A stretch of 64,000 bases of DNA from Dirofilaria immitis. Taxonomy: Eukaryota; Nematoda; Chromadorea; Rhabditida; Onchocercidae. The translations under genes were made by a program, and so were the position numbers. The notes beneath the pieces are model-generated. The model was given only the letters and a program-made list of their open reading frames with translations, ran no database searches and was not told where the DNA came from. The DNA lies in assembly GCA_024305405.1 (NCBI GenBank), contig JAKNDB010000098.1, forward strand, positions 1,825,501 through 1,889,500, in the 5' to 3' direction. Every line of letters starts with the position of its first letter. Within the stretch, counting starts at the first letter, position 1. This document shows positions 27,601 through 34,375 of this stretch, piece after piece.

Positions 27601-30600
27601 GTAAACCGATTACAAAAGAAATATCAATTTAGGCTAATAATAATTTCTAATTTAAAATTACCCATTATGAAAAGAATTTGTTTCCCGAAAAAAAAAAAAT
27701 CACACAAACCGAATTGATAATATAATTTTTTTTTTTTTCAAACGGATACATGGGAAACTGGTTTTTCTTTTTGATCTAAGATAGGACAGATGACAGAAAA
27801 GAACAAAAAGAATTGTCGTACGACACAATTCCATTGATGATGAGCAGATCGGATGATACATAAAGTTAATTGCGATATGAGAAAATAACACTCATCGAAT
27901 TACTACTACTACTACTACTACTATCAACTAACTACTACTACTACTATCAACTACTACTATCAACTACTACTATCAACTACTACTATCAACTACCACTATC
28001 AACTACTACTATCAACTACTACATAAAAATTCTATCAGAAATTATTTACAAAAAAACTATTATTCGTTAAAGAAAAAAGAAAAAAATTTTAATTAAAAAA
28101 TTTTGCTTTTATATATTTAATGAAAATGAAAAAGAAAAATACGAAAAAAGAATTTAAATTTCAAATTTTTAATTCAAAAAAAATTGTAAATTTTAATTTG
28201 ACAAATTTCAAATTATAAAAAAATAATATAAAATATCAAATTTTCTTAAAATTAAAATATTAATTAAAAGATTAATTGAAATATGCATTTCGTATTGGTA
28301 TATATACATATAATATTTTAGTAATGCATTTATAGTGAAAAACGTAAAATAATAACGTATAACGTGTAAATAACGTATAACTAGAATTTATCATACTTTT
28401 CTATGTAATGAATAACATAAGCAAAAAAAAATGTTTATATATTACGTAACTTATTTCATAATAAATTTTACGTAAAATGTTTTACGTGAAATTAATATAT
28501 ATTACGTAACTTATTCCATAACAAATTTTTGCGTAAAATAATATTTTACGTGAAATTTTCGTTTCAAAATTTTAAACATTATTATTTCAAAATATATCAA
28601 AAAAAAGTATTAGCTAACTGTTGCTGACTTTCTAAGTGATAAATGATAAAAGGAATTTATTGTTCAAGAAAAATAATTGTAATTCTCGATCCTGATCACG
28701 ATTATGAAGAATTTTGTTAATTTTTTTGCAATTTTACTACAATACTTATGGCATAGATTAATTATCAGTATGATCAAGATCATATACATTTACAACAAAC
28801 AAATAAAAGAAGCTCATACTTTTGTGAACAAATTGTAAAAATTTACGTTGGTGATAATTTCCTGATAAGAATGAGGAAGGAAAATGATATATATCAATGA
28901 TAATAAATATTAGGAAATATATGTAAGTATTTTTTTTTGTTCAATTGTTGTAAAATACTATTTACTTCTATTTTAAACGATAAATATTAAAAAGAAAAAA
29001 AACTTACTTCGAATTGGTGAATCAATATGAGATGATGTACGACCATCTGATACGGATGGTGATAATTCTGTAAATAAAAATTTAATCATTTTCAGAATAT
29101 CTTTTTATCATAGAAGTAATTTTTGTTACAACTTAATATTGTCACAATAAAAACTTCATATCATTTGTTTATCAATGAAAGAAAAAGAAATTGATAAATT
29201 AAAAGTATTATTATTATTTAATTGTTTTTAATCATTTATCAAATTATCTTTTTCAATTTTTTCTTTATTCATTTATATGATAAGTAAACTTGGCATAAAA
29301 TGATAAGAAAATTTCAATTAACATTTAAATAATTTATTTAAAATGATAAGATAAAAAAATTATCAATTAGATAATTTTATCAATTCTTCATTCTTATCAT
29401 TTTTTTCCTTCTATTATGTCAAATTATTTATATAATATATTTCAAAATAACTTCGTATATAATCTTATTGAATTTTTTTTTTTGTTACATCATTCTCGAT
29501 AAAAGAAAAAAAAGTATTAATCCTAAACATAGAGAAAGAGAAGGAGAGAGAGAGAGAGAGAGGAGGAAAGGAAGATAGGAAAAAAAAGAGAAAATCTTTC
29601 TGCTCAATCAAGTGTTTTTGGTTTTTCATTCTCCGTTTCTCGATTCTCGAGATCCCTTTTATTTAATGTTGATGATATTTTGTTAGATAAACCTGATACA
29701 TACATATGTTTACATACATCGATATCAATAACTGAATCATTCTCGAGATTTCCGCTTTTTTTTTTTATTTTCTATTTTGGAATAGAAAAACGAAAGGGAA
29801 AAGGAAAAATAAGTCATTATCTTTTTCGTATTCACATCAAAACATATCAATTATCAGTTTAATAAATCTATTTGATATTTAAATATATGCTATGCTTTAA
29901 TTTGATAAATTTAAATATTTTTTTCTCCAAATTAATTGTAAAATAAAACATTACTAATACAAATATATGAATATATACTGTATATTTATATATTTCAAAT
30001 TATAATAAATATTTACATCTTCGGGTCAAAGGTTATATCTATATATGTGAAAAGTACTAATACAAATATATGAATATATACTGTATATTTATATATTTCA
30101 AATTATAATAAATATTTACATCTTCAGGTCAAAGGTTATATGTATATATGTGTGTCAAAAATATACCGTACTTACTTTCTAGTCATTATCAATTAATAAG
30201 CTATATTTGTTTTATTTCTCTTGTTTTTTTTATTGGATGATTAATAATAAAAATAACGAATATAAATCAACAAAAAAAGACCCTTATCAGTCCTTTTAGT
30301 ACCGTAATCAGTAAGCTATTAGTAAAATTATATTTAAGATCATTAACAATTGACCTTTGACATATCTATATAATTATCAAATAACAATCAATAAATTAAT
30401 TATTGTACCATTTATAATTGATAAATCAAAATTATAGTATTTCATTCATTTGTTACTTTTATTTTTTTCTTTCTCCCTTTCTCTTTCTCTCCTCTCTCTT
30501 TTTCTCTTTCTTTTTCCTTTCTTTCTAAGCTCTTCCTCTCTTTTATTAGTAATATCATCAATAGATTTGATTATCCAATAAATGATAATAAAATAAAGGA

Positions 30601-31991
30601 ATGTATGTGTGTGTATGTGTGTGTGTGTATGTATGTATATGTGTGTGTGTGTGCCGTAGGTATATGTGTATGTATATGAAGATGATTGAATTTCATTCCG
30701 ATGAAACACCCACATATAACATTTACATACCTAAATATATACACCTATCATACCTATAATACACCCACACATACACACCCACACCCACACACACCCACAC
30801 TCACACACACCCACACACACCCACACATACACACACATACATATGTGCATACATATGTATACACCTTAGAAAATGAATTTTTCAACAAAAGCGTTTGAGC
30901 GTGAAAAAAAAACGCTATTAGTATAAATGCTCTCTTCGATAGCAACAACAACAACAATAAGAATAATAAATATTGTTGGGTGTGCTAAATTCCTCGATAT
31001 CATATTGTTATTGTAATTTTCTTATTGTTGTAGCAAATTATTATTATTGTTGCAACAAATTACTATTTGTTAATATAATTTTTGCTACCATTATTTGCTA
31101 CTATATATGTCGTTATTATTATTATTATTGTTGTATCATTATGACTTATAGTTTATTGTCAATGTGTTATTGTTTTATTGTGATTGTTATTGTTGTTGTT
31201 ACTGTTGTTATTGTTAATGTTGTTATTTTTGATTTTACTACTCTTATTATTATTACTCTTATTGTATTTTTGCATTTATAATCTATTGTTAATGTTATTC
31301 TTGTTGTTGTAGCAAATATTTTGATAATACTACTGTATCATTGTATTCGTATCTTATTGTCAATGCTATTATTGTTGTAGTAAATATTTTACTATTACTT
31401 GTTGTATCATTACGCTTATAGTTTATTGTTAATGTATTATTGTTTTTATTATTGCTGTTGTTGTTATTGTTGTTATTTTTGTTGTTACTGTTGTTGTTGT
31501 TGTTGTTATTGTTGTTGTTGTTGTTATTTATAAATCTATTCTTAATGTTAGTCTTGTTCCTTCCTAATTTACATTTCATCCCTAACTTATCTATCATTTT
31601 TCAACTTTTCTTTTACATCCATTTTATCTTTTTTTTTGGAAAATTTCCAATTTTTTTAACCTGTTCGAGATTGCGGTGAATGATTTTGCAAAGTTTGCAA
31701 GAGTTGTTGTTGATGTAGAAAATTAGCATAATATTGTTGTAGATGTGGATTAAACAATGATAATTGAGCGGCCATTTGATTCGGAAAAACGGAACTACCG
31801 GTTGTAGTAGAAGTTACAGTTGGAAATGCTGCAGCTGCAGCAGCCATAAATGGTAAACCTGGAAATGCCATTGTTGCAGCTGCAGCTGCAAAACGTTGCT
31901 TTTCCTTATCCAATTCATTTGTACTACTACTACTACTACTTGTAGTACTACCACTGCTTGACGGTAATGAGCACATTCTCGGCAACGACAT
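246..31991 (-). CDS. RNF220-like E3 ubiquitin ligase gene, N-terminal part (three exons seen, continues off the left edge)
   Basis: This is a gene model joined by splice phase. Exon 1 (31661-32001) ends CAG/GTTAAA with one base of a codon left. Exon 2 (29008-29067, 60 bp) has a TTTACAG acceptor and a GTAAG donor, and begins with two bases and ends with one. Exon 3 (246-369) has a TTTTTAG acceptor and begins with two bases. All three join in one frame without a stop. The product so far is about 170 residues: Ser- and Ala-rich low complexity, then a Ser/Pro linker (SPSVSDGRTSSHIDSPIR), then a finger with PICLIC and later EHIELEKSKL. That spacing (P-I-C-x-I-C, then H-x-E-x-E and a Leu) resembles the first finger of vertebrate RNF220, which has a C-terminal RING that would lie outside the window. 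RNF220 proteins ubiquitinate nuclear targets. The family call is by eye; a nematode-specific zinc-finger protein is the alternative. Confidence 0.6.
372..1029. other. AT-rich intronic sequence without a recognised feature
   Basis: Mostly ATTATCAT-type AT-rich sequence. A degenerate relative of the following satellite unit (TAGTTTACGTATGTACGT) stands alone near 891-938. Confidence 0.5.
1030..2541. repeat. 41-bp tandem satellite, about 36 copies
   Basis: The unit is AATTATTAAATAGCTTATGT followed by GATGTGTACGTGTTACATGTC. Copies on the left (1030-1660) are divergent in sequence and length, with variants such as TTCGTATACGTG and shortened units at 1520-1600. Copies on the right (1660-2541) are nearly identical and differ mainly at one site (TTACATGTC versus TTACGTGTC). 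The GG-type variant pairs near 1826/1867 and 2113/2154 are 287 bp apart, which is seven units. No spacer diversity is present, so it is not a CRISPR array. Confidence 0.95.
2542..2920. other. AT-rich intronic sequence with a small ATATAC microsatellite
   Basis: Unremarkable apart from a short run of ATATGCATATACATATATAC near 2816-2851. Confidence 0.5.
2921..3215. repeat. tandem repeat of about 57-70 bp, five copies
   Basis: Each copy starts AAATTTCTCGAGAATTACTT, continues with CATT, ATCTTTGCATTCTTA and a TTTTTGTTTAAA tail, and varies mainly in the A-run that ends it. The run lacks stops in one plus-strand frame, which explains the 115-codon reading frame here; it has no other coding signs. 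Confidence 0.9.
3216..3900. other. AT-rich intronic sequence, nothing recognised
   Basis: Isolated copies of the TTTCTCGA core of the preceding repeat occur near 3405 and 3440. No exon or RNA gene is apparent. Confidence 0.5.
3900..4500. repeat. local duplications of about 460 bp spacing, with shorter CTTATCATA repeats
   Basis: A segment with ATTCTCGA(A/G)CTAAAAT, then CTGATTTGAAGTTGATAAAA and ATAGTTCATTTTAAAATTAA, occurs at about 3917-3985 and again at 4378-4446. Between them, TTCTTATCATACTTATCATA and AGTTGTTACTATTATT recur three to four times (about 4015-4215). Confidence 0.8.
4913..4975. repeat. GA-rich microsatellite
   Basis: AGAGATAGAGATAGAGAGAG followed by further GA and GAAA units. 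A CT counterpart lies at 5113-5140. Confidence 0.9.
5480..5880. repeat. imperfect tandem repeat of about 75-85 bp, four to five copies
   Basis: Copies share ATACTTATCAGTACTTA, then ATATATTGAATTTTT, then GTTATTTCAATTAAACTACC. They begin near 5485, 5560, 5650, 5735 and 5805 and are moderately diverged. Confidence 0.75.
5881..6714. other. AT-rich intronic sequence without a recognised feature
   Basis: Only poly(A/T)-like and TA-rich tracts are visible; no frame of note. Confidence 0.5.
6715..6850. repeat. short tandem repeats with ATTACAGTAA core
   Basis: The sequence AATTAATAATATTACAGTAA recurs five times, with or without an interposed TTTATAAA. Confidence 0.85.
7240..7500. repeat. imperfect repeat of about 70-95 bp, three to four copies
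   Basis: Copies carry TAATTCCG(G)AATTTCC followed by ATAT and preceded by GATAATTAATC-like sequence, near 7290, 7365, 7420 and 7485. Confidence 0.65.
7822..8160. repeat. TA microsatellite, ATTTAAATTAAA repeats and a CT-rich tract
   Basis: (TA)n at 7824-7851, three to four AAATTAAATTTAAATTAAAA units at 7918-8000, and a CT/TTTCT-rich stretch at 8028-8155. Confidence 0.85.
8336..8513. repeat. compound TG/TATG microsatellite
   Basis: (TG)n with interspersed TATG and TACATA units, split by ATCACAAATTTACATATATG near 8418. The minus-strand reading frame of His/Thr/Tyr repeats is its translation and not a gene. Confidence 0.95.
8611..8635. repeat. GATCG/GATCA pentamer run
   Basis: CGATCGGATCGGATCAGATC followed by AGATC: five GATC sites within 25 bases. 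Confidence 0.8.
9075..9530. repeat. imperfect repeat with ATACTGTA core, about four copies
   Basis: Each copy contains AAATTTTAATGAAAAAACA or a close variant, then (A)TACTGTA once to three times, then TATTGATATAA. Copies start near 9080, 9240, 9410 and 9455. Spacing is irregular (45-170 bp). Confidence 0.7.
9531..11340. other. AT-rich intronic sequence without a recognised feature
   Basis: No array and no exon-like segment. Reading frames of 60-68 codons at 9819-10001 and 10191-10397 lack splice or family support. A (TATG)n run sits at 11338-11362. Confidence 0.5.
11598..11636. repeat. GA microsatellite
   Basis: GAGAGAGAGAGAGAGAGAGG followed by GAAAG units; the short frame reading through it (RERERERR) is a repeat product. 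Confidence 0.9.
11780..12540. other. AT-rich intronic sequence; short ATATCGATTAT repeats at 11777-11850
   Basis: Several TATCGATTATAGATATCA-like words near 11780-11850, then plain TTAATTAA-type sequence. Confidence 0.5.
12555..12608. repeat. CT microsatellite
   Basis: TCTCTCTCTCTCTCTCTCTC with TTTCT edges. Confidence 0.9.
12609..14949. other. AT-rich intronic sequence, mostly featureless
   Basis: Contains a duplicated pentadecamer (TCCGCTCCGACC repeated, 13210-13233), related ATTGATATCAATGATAAGTA/TTTATC pairs at 13866-13940, a CT run at 14536-14556 and a TA run at 14588-14611. A DR1-like motif follows at 14625. No exon recognised. Confidence 0.5.
14625..14637 (+). promoter_or_regulatory. 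DR1-like nuclear-receptor motif
   Basis: AGGTTA-A-AGGTAT: two hexamer half-sites with one-base spacing. Binding is not shown; it is one of several in this intron. Confidence 0.3.
14950..15165. repeat. two-copy tandem duplication of about 107 bp
   Basis: ATTATTTATAAACTTTAGAT at 14952 and 15058, then GATATATCATTATAATCATT and TTTAAAAATTTACACGCAAA in both copies with few changes. Confidence 0.9.
16085..16172. repeat. CCTTCTTAATTATAAAA repeats leading into an AACCTTT heptamer run
   Basis: CTTTCTTAATTATAAAACCT recurs three times at 16096-16152. It runs into four 7-bp-spaced hexamers at 16146-16172. Confidence 0.7.
16146..16172 (-). promoter_or_regulatory. four 7-bp-spaced AGGTNA-type half-sites (DR1 array)
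   Basis: Read on the minus strand (the sense strand of the host gene): AGGTGA-A-AGGTTG-A-AGGTTA-A-AGGTTT. Such spacing fits DR1-binding nuclear receptors, or a plain heptamer microsatellite. Confidence 0.35.
16265..16277 (+). promoter_or_regulatory. DR1-like nuclear-receptor motif
   Basis: AGGTTA-A-AGGTTT, about 100 bp from the four-site run and in the opposite orientation. Confidence 0.3.
16445..16930. repeat. TTATTG and AATAATAGTGAT microsatellites
   Basis: (TTATTG)n/(TTATTGTTATTA) at 16450-16526, and ATAATAATAATAGTGATAGT-type repeats at 16756-16835 and 16893-16928. Confidence 0.9.
16931..17335. other. AT-rich intronic sequence, nothing recognised
   Basis: No frame, repeat array or RNA-like structure stands out. 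Confidence 0.45.
17336..17660. repeat. imperfect 20-30 bp repeats (TATCACGATTGATTTAAGG)
   Basis: Words such as GATTCAAGATAGATATCACG and ATTGATTTAAGGTATCA recur about twelve times with scattered substitutions; an old, decayed minisatellite. Confidence 0.75.
17661..18229. other. AT-rich intronic sequence with a purine run
   Basis: A/G-only tract of AAG and AAAGAAAAAG units at 17803-17864; otherwise featureless. Confidence 0.45.
18230..18600. repeat. imperfect repeats of about 55-75 bp (GAATGAACGAAAACAATC)
   Basis: About six diverged copies with GGAATGAA(C/A)GAAAACAATC, GATGAAGTTTATC and GGAATTATTTGAAGG-like words. No stop-free frame spans them. Confidence 0.65.
19004..19520. repeat. 139-bp tandem duplication plus related shorter repeats
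   Basis: GATTTATGCAAATTAATAAT at 19081 and 19220 opens two nearly identical 139-bp copies, each itself made of two halves sharing ATGATAGTGATTTGAT and CATCATTCAAC. A partial copy precedes (19004-19080). Two 61-bp units with GATCAATGACTGTCAAATGAT follow at about 19399-19520. Confidence 0.9.
19688..19960. repeat. ATC and GA microsatellites
   Basis: (ATC)n at 19688-19716 and (GA)n with AAAGAAAGAG at 19915-19960. Confidence 0.9.
20330..20960. repeat. imperfect tandem repeats of about 125-190 bp
   Basis: TTAAACTTAAATGATATTTG then CATATGAAAATTAGGATAAA recurs near 20425, 20552 and, weaker, 20762 and 20918. AAGATATGATAAATATAAAATTTATC occurs at about 20685 and 20896. Confidence 0.8.
21290..21545. 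repeat. imperfect repeats of about 60 bp (ATGATATAGTCA)
   Basis: AAAATTCTTATCAT, then CATATGATATAGTCACTAAA and TTTATCTAAAAATTA recur three to four times. Confidence 0.7.
21601..22345. repeat. GATGGAA heptamer array with higher-order variants
   Basis: About 100 units of GATGGAA, interrupted by GTTAAGATG, GTTGTAAGATG and GATAGGAG variants. The compound word GATGCAAGTTGTAAGATGG plus AAGATAAAAGATAGGAG appears at 21768 and 22018, 250 bp apart, and the start of it again at 22191. Seven-base periodicity keeps all frames open on both strands, giving false proteins of KMEDGRW or FHLPSSI repeats. Confidence 0.95.
22480..22950. repeat. CT-rich tract and imperfect 70-bp repeats
   Basis: CT-rich at 22480-22575. 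After it, ATCGATATG(C/T)TAAAAA, TTTTTCCAT and ATATCATC recur at about 22771, 22822 and 22875, with a variant at 22934. Confidence 0.75.
22951..24790. other. AT-rich intronic sequence without a recognised feature
   Basis: Contains (ATTC)n at 23868-23900 and its complement (GAAT)n at 24065-24092, about 170 bp apart and able to pair as an imperfect hairpin. Otherwise no exon or array. Confidence 0.5.
24791..25662. repeat. pentamer (AAATG/AAATA/AAAAG) array with a 100-bp higher-order unit
   Basis: A purine-rich plus strand built from AAATG, AAATA, AAAGG and AAAAG blocks. GGAGATGAAACGAAATG starts near 24959, 25059, 25159 and 25259, giving an exact 100-bp period over four copies; flanks are less ordered. 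Stop codons are absent on the minus strand in all three frames for about 800-1100 bases, producing false Phe/Ser/His/Ile-rich proteins of 262-369 residues. Confidence 0.95.
25663..26240. other. AT-rich sequence with CT-rich tracts
   Basis: CT/TTTCT-rich tracts at 25675-25750, 25876-25935 and 26085-26130; no gene seen. Confidence 0.5.
26241..26645. repeat. decayed minisatellite of 20-25 bp (TACGTTGAATACGTCAATTTA)
   Basis: ACGTTGAATACGTCAATTTA and variants recur about 16 times with many substitutions, unusually rich in ACGT for this window. Confidence 0.75.
26905..27205. repeat. 108-bp tandem repeat, about 2.5 copies
   Basis: AATTTAAAATTGATTTACTT at three places 108 bp apart (GATTTACT at 26933, 27041 and 27149), followed in each by AAATTAAAATGAAAATAAAA and ATTGATCAAAA. 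Copies are nearly identical. Confidence 0.95.
27206..27895. other. AT-rich intronic sequence; DR1-like motif at 27325
   Basis: No exon recognised; the 63-codon minus frame at 27700-27891 has no splice or family support. Confidence 0.45.
27325..27337 (-). promoter_or_regulatory. DR1-like nuclear-receptor motif
   Basis: Minus strand AGGTTA-A-AGGTTA, a perfect direct repeat of the hexamer with one-base spacing. Confidence 0.3.
27898..28025. repeat. TACTAC trinucleotide and CTACTACTATCAA repeats
   Basis: (TAC)n followed by six to seven 13-bp units with one CTACCACTATCAA variant. Confidence 0.95.
28340..28565. repeat. ACGT-containing repeats (58-bp duplication)
   Basis: ATATATTACGTAACTTATTT/C, then ACAAATTTT.CGTAAAAT and TTTTACGTGAAATT occur at about 28436 and 28495; ATAACGTATAACGTGTAAAT precedes. 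Confidence 0.75.
28566..28999. other. intronic sequence next to exon 2, nothing recognised
   Basis: No repeats and somewhat higher complexity, ending at the exon 2 donor region. Confidence 0.45.
29008..29067 (-). CDS. RNF220-like gene, exon 2 (60 bp, Ser/Pro-rich linker)
   Basis: This small exon has a perfect nematode-type acceptor (ATTTACAG, 29068-29075) and a GTAAGTTT donor (29000-29007). One frame gives SPSVSDGRTSSHIDSPIR, a composition typical of disordered regulatory linkers; the other two frames either stop or read as nonsense-like His/Ile. Exon length is a multiple of three, so exons 1 and 3 could also join directly in frame if this exon is skipped. Confidence 0.7.
30023..30035 (+). 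promoter_or_regulatory. DR1 nuclear-receptor motif, copy 1
   Basis: GGGTCA-A-AGGTTA. Copy 2 in the duplicated unit at 30126-30138 reads AGGTCA-A-AGGTTA, and a third site at 30351-30363 (minus strand) reads ATGTCA-A-AGGTCA. Confidence 0.35.
30126..30138 (+). promoter_or_regulatory. DR1 nuclear-receptor motif, copy 2
   Basis: AGGTCA-A-AGGTTA: one perfect consensus half-site and one with a single change. Confidence 0.35.
30600..30850. repeat. TG microsatellite followed by an AC microsatellite
   Basis: (TG)n with TATG at 30603-30655 and (CA)n with CCCACA at 30754-30846. The two are complementary and about 100 bp apart, so this stretch could fold back on itself. Confidence 0.9.
30955..31530. repeat. 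TTG/ATTGTT-rich array beside exon 1
   Basis: GTTATTGTTGTTGTTA-type units with recurring AGCAAATATTTTACTATTA and TATAGTTTATTGT(C/T)AATG words near 31150, 31265, 31350 and 31420. On the minus strand it reads as poly-Asn, but it is intronic and lies past the donor. Confidence 0.85.
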
Positions 31992-32001
31992 TACAAGAAA
32001 T
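31661..32001 (-). CDS. RNF220-like gene, first coding exon (Ser/Ala/Gln-rich N-terminus)
   Basis: Coding starts at ATG 31991, ten bases after a strong acceptor (CTTTTTTCAG at 32002-32011). The acceptor could be an SL trans-splice site, which would give the short leader usual in nematodes, or a cis acceptor from an upstream exon. The 110 codons before the donor encode MSLPRMCSLPSSSGSTTSSS, a short charged stretch (NELDKEKQRF), alanine runs flanking AFPGLPF, and a Gln/Leu-rich tail (NPHLQQYYANFLHQQQLLQ). The use of mixed codons (GCT, GCA, GCC) in the alanine runs, plus the sudden break from surrounding repeats, supports a real exon. The in-frame stop TAA lies directly behind the donor GTTAAA at 31655-31660, so splicing is needed to continue. 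Confidence 0.75.
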
Positions 32002-32011
32002 CTGAAAAAAG

Positions 32012-32330
32012 AAAAAAAGAAAATGGAAACGGAAATGGAAATGAAATTTGAAATGTCATAATAATCAATAATAAATAGTTATGACGTCATTTAATTAAAT
32101 CAAAATTTTAATTAATTTAATTTTCATATAATTAATTATATTTCAAATTTAATTACCATTATTCATTTCATATTTTATCATTATAAAAATTAATAGAAGA
32201 CTAAGATTTAACAATTTACTTAAATGGTATAGAAAAATAAGCAAAACTTCTTTTAAAGGGTTAAAGTTCATTCATATTTTTATGCCAGTTACCAATCAAT
32301 AGACTAATAAATACAAGCAAAATATGATTG
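32012..32330. other. 5' flank of exon 1, nothing recognised
   Basis: Pyrimidine tract of the exon 1 acceptor on the minus strand at 32005-32040, then AT-rich sequence. Confidence 0.45.
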
Positions 32331-33230
32331 ATTGATGATAAAATGAATGATAAAATGAATTGTCAAATGAGTGAATGATTGAATGAATGATCAAATGAAT
32401 GAATGAATGATCGAATGAATAAATAATCAAGTGAGTAATCGAATTATCAAATGATTGAATGAATCATTAAACAAATAAATGATCAAATGATTGAATGAAT
32501 GGTCGAATGAATGAATGAATGATCAAATGAATGATGGAATGAATTATCAAATGAATAAATGACCAAATGAATGAATAAATGAATGAACTGCCAAATGAAT
32601 GAATGATCAAATGTGTGATCGAATGAATAAATGATCAAATGAATCGAATGAGTGAGTAATAAATGAATGAATTATCAAATGAATAAATGATCGAATGATC
32701 AAATGAATGATGGAATGGTTTATCAAATGAATAAATGATCGAATGATCAAATGAATGAATAAATGAATGAATGATGGAATGAACTGCCAAATGAATGAAT
32801 GATCAAATGAGTGATCGAATGAATAAATGATCAAATGAATCGAATGAGTGAGTAATAAATGAATGAATTATCAAATGAATAAATGGTCGAATGATCAAAT
32901 GAATGATGGAATGAATTATCAAATGAATAAATGATCGAATGATCAAATGAATGAATAAATGAATGAATGATGGAATGAACTGCCAAATGAATGAATGATC
33001 AAATGAGTGATCGAATGAATAAATGATCAAATGAATCGAATGAGTGAGTAATAAATGAATGAATTATCAAATGAATAAATGATCGAATGATCAGATGAAT
33101 GATCGAATGATCAAATGAATCGAATGGATGAATGAATAAATGAATGAATGATTGAATGAATGATCAAATGATCAAATAATTGAATGAACGATCAAATGAA
33201 CGATCAAATGAATGGAATGAATAAAGTATA
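32330..33230. repeat. AATG/ATGATCA array with a 196-bp higher-order unit
   Basis: GAATGAATGATCAAATGAAT units throughout. GAACTGCCAAATGAATG starts at 32585, 32781 and 32977, an exact 196-bp period; the flanks are less ordered. Two identical 75-codon minus frames offset by 196 bp are repeat products. Confidence 0.95.
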
Positions 33231-33639
33231 TTCATACATCCATTTTTGTTATATGCTTTAAAATGTATATTTCTCATTTTCTCATTTCATTCACCGAAAT
33301 ATCATTTATCATTTAGAGAGTGGGAAATTTGAAGAGTATTTTTTTATTTGATTGATAGAAATAGGATGAAAAGTTATGCCAAATCTAATTGCCAATTCAT
33401 GTTCCGCCTTTTTCTTCTTCCTATCATTTATCTATTTTCTAAAGAAAAAAAAATATTGTCTTCATTCCAAAAAAAAAATTTTTTCATTTTTTCCTTCGTT
33501 CTTTTCTTTTTACAAATATTTTTATATTTGTAAAAGAATAAAAAATATAAATAATTAATTTATATTTTATTCTATTTTACACTGTCTATTTTAGCAAATT
33601 TTTTTATACCTATTTGAGTATAGGAATAGTAATCATTTT
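33231..33639. other. AT-rich sequence without a recognised feature
   Basis: Two 60-codon overlapping frames rich in Phe/Lys have no support. Confidence 0.45.
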
Positions 33640-34375
33640 TCATTATCACTAATAATAATAGTAATAATGAATAATGATAATGCTAGTATAGCATTAATAA
33701 TAATAATGTTGATTGTAATAATTAATTGATGATAATCGATGATGATAGCAATTATGATAACAATAATAATAACAGTGACGATGATTAATTATTAAAGAAT
33801 TTAGCAGGATGCAGCAATGCTTTTCATTATCATAATAATAATAATAATTGTAATGCTAAGATAATGTTTATGATAACAATGCTGATTTGTAATAATTGAC
33901 TAATGGTAATGGATGGTGATGTAGATGTTGCTGTCTGTATTATTGATTGATGACGATAATGTTGATTGATGATGATGATAATGTTGATGATAATAATGAT
34001 AATGATGATGGCAGTGATGACATGATGATGATGATGACGATAATAGGATTATGATAAAAATAATAACAGTGACTAATGATTATTTTCATTATTACGATGT
34101 TACGATGATGACGATGATGTAATGTTATTAATGATGATAATAATAGTGGTTATTTTTCTTAAAGCATTAGGCAGGATATAATATATCTATTCATTATTAC
34201 AATAATGATAACAGTGATGATGCTGACAATAACAGTGATGATGTTAATAATAACAATGAATATTTATTGAAAAATTAGTCATCGTATACTATATTCGTAT
34301 TACAATTATAACGATTCGTGATACTGATGATGAAAATGATAATAATAATAATGATTATTTTCATGCATCAATTTT
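33640..34375. repeat. GAT/AAT microsatellite cluster
   Basis: Many impure ATAATAATA and GATGATGATAATG runs; GATGATGATGACGATAATAG near 34024 is the densest. Confidence 0.85.

Larger units (their letters stand above)
370..29007 (-). other. giant intron 2 of the RNF220-like gene (about 28.6 kb)
   Basis: The intron is bounded by GTAAG at 29003-29007 and AG at 370-371. It is very AT-rich and carries most of the tandem arrays of the window, listed separately. Between arrays I see no further exon with both splice sites and a sensible frame, although a short alternative exon could be missed. Such a length is large for a nematode intron. Confidence 0.55.
29953..30151. repeat. two-copy tandem duplication of about 104 bp carrying a DR1 motif
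   Basis: ACTAATACAAATATATGAAT, ATATACTGTATATTTATATA and TTTACATCTTC(G/A)GGTCAAAGG occur in both copies (starting about 29953 and 30056) with only a few differences. Confidence 0.9.
29068..31660 (-). other. intron 1 of the RNF220-like gene (about 2.6 kb)
   Basis: Bounded by GTTAAA at 31655-31660 and TTTACAG at 29068-29074. It holds GA and CT tracts (29530-29590, 30465-30540), the 104-bp duplication at 29953, TG and AC runs and the TTG-rich array beside exon 1. Confidence 0.55.

Noticed and set aside
31295..31597. Poly-Asn minus frame that could extend the exon 1 coding region
   Set aside because: It lies downstream of the exon 1 donor and the in-frame TAA, in a TTG microsatellite.
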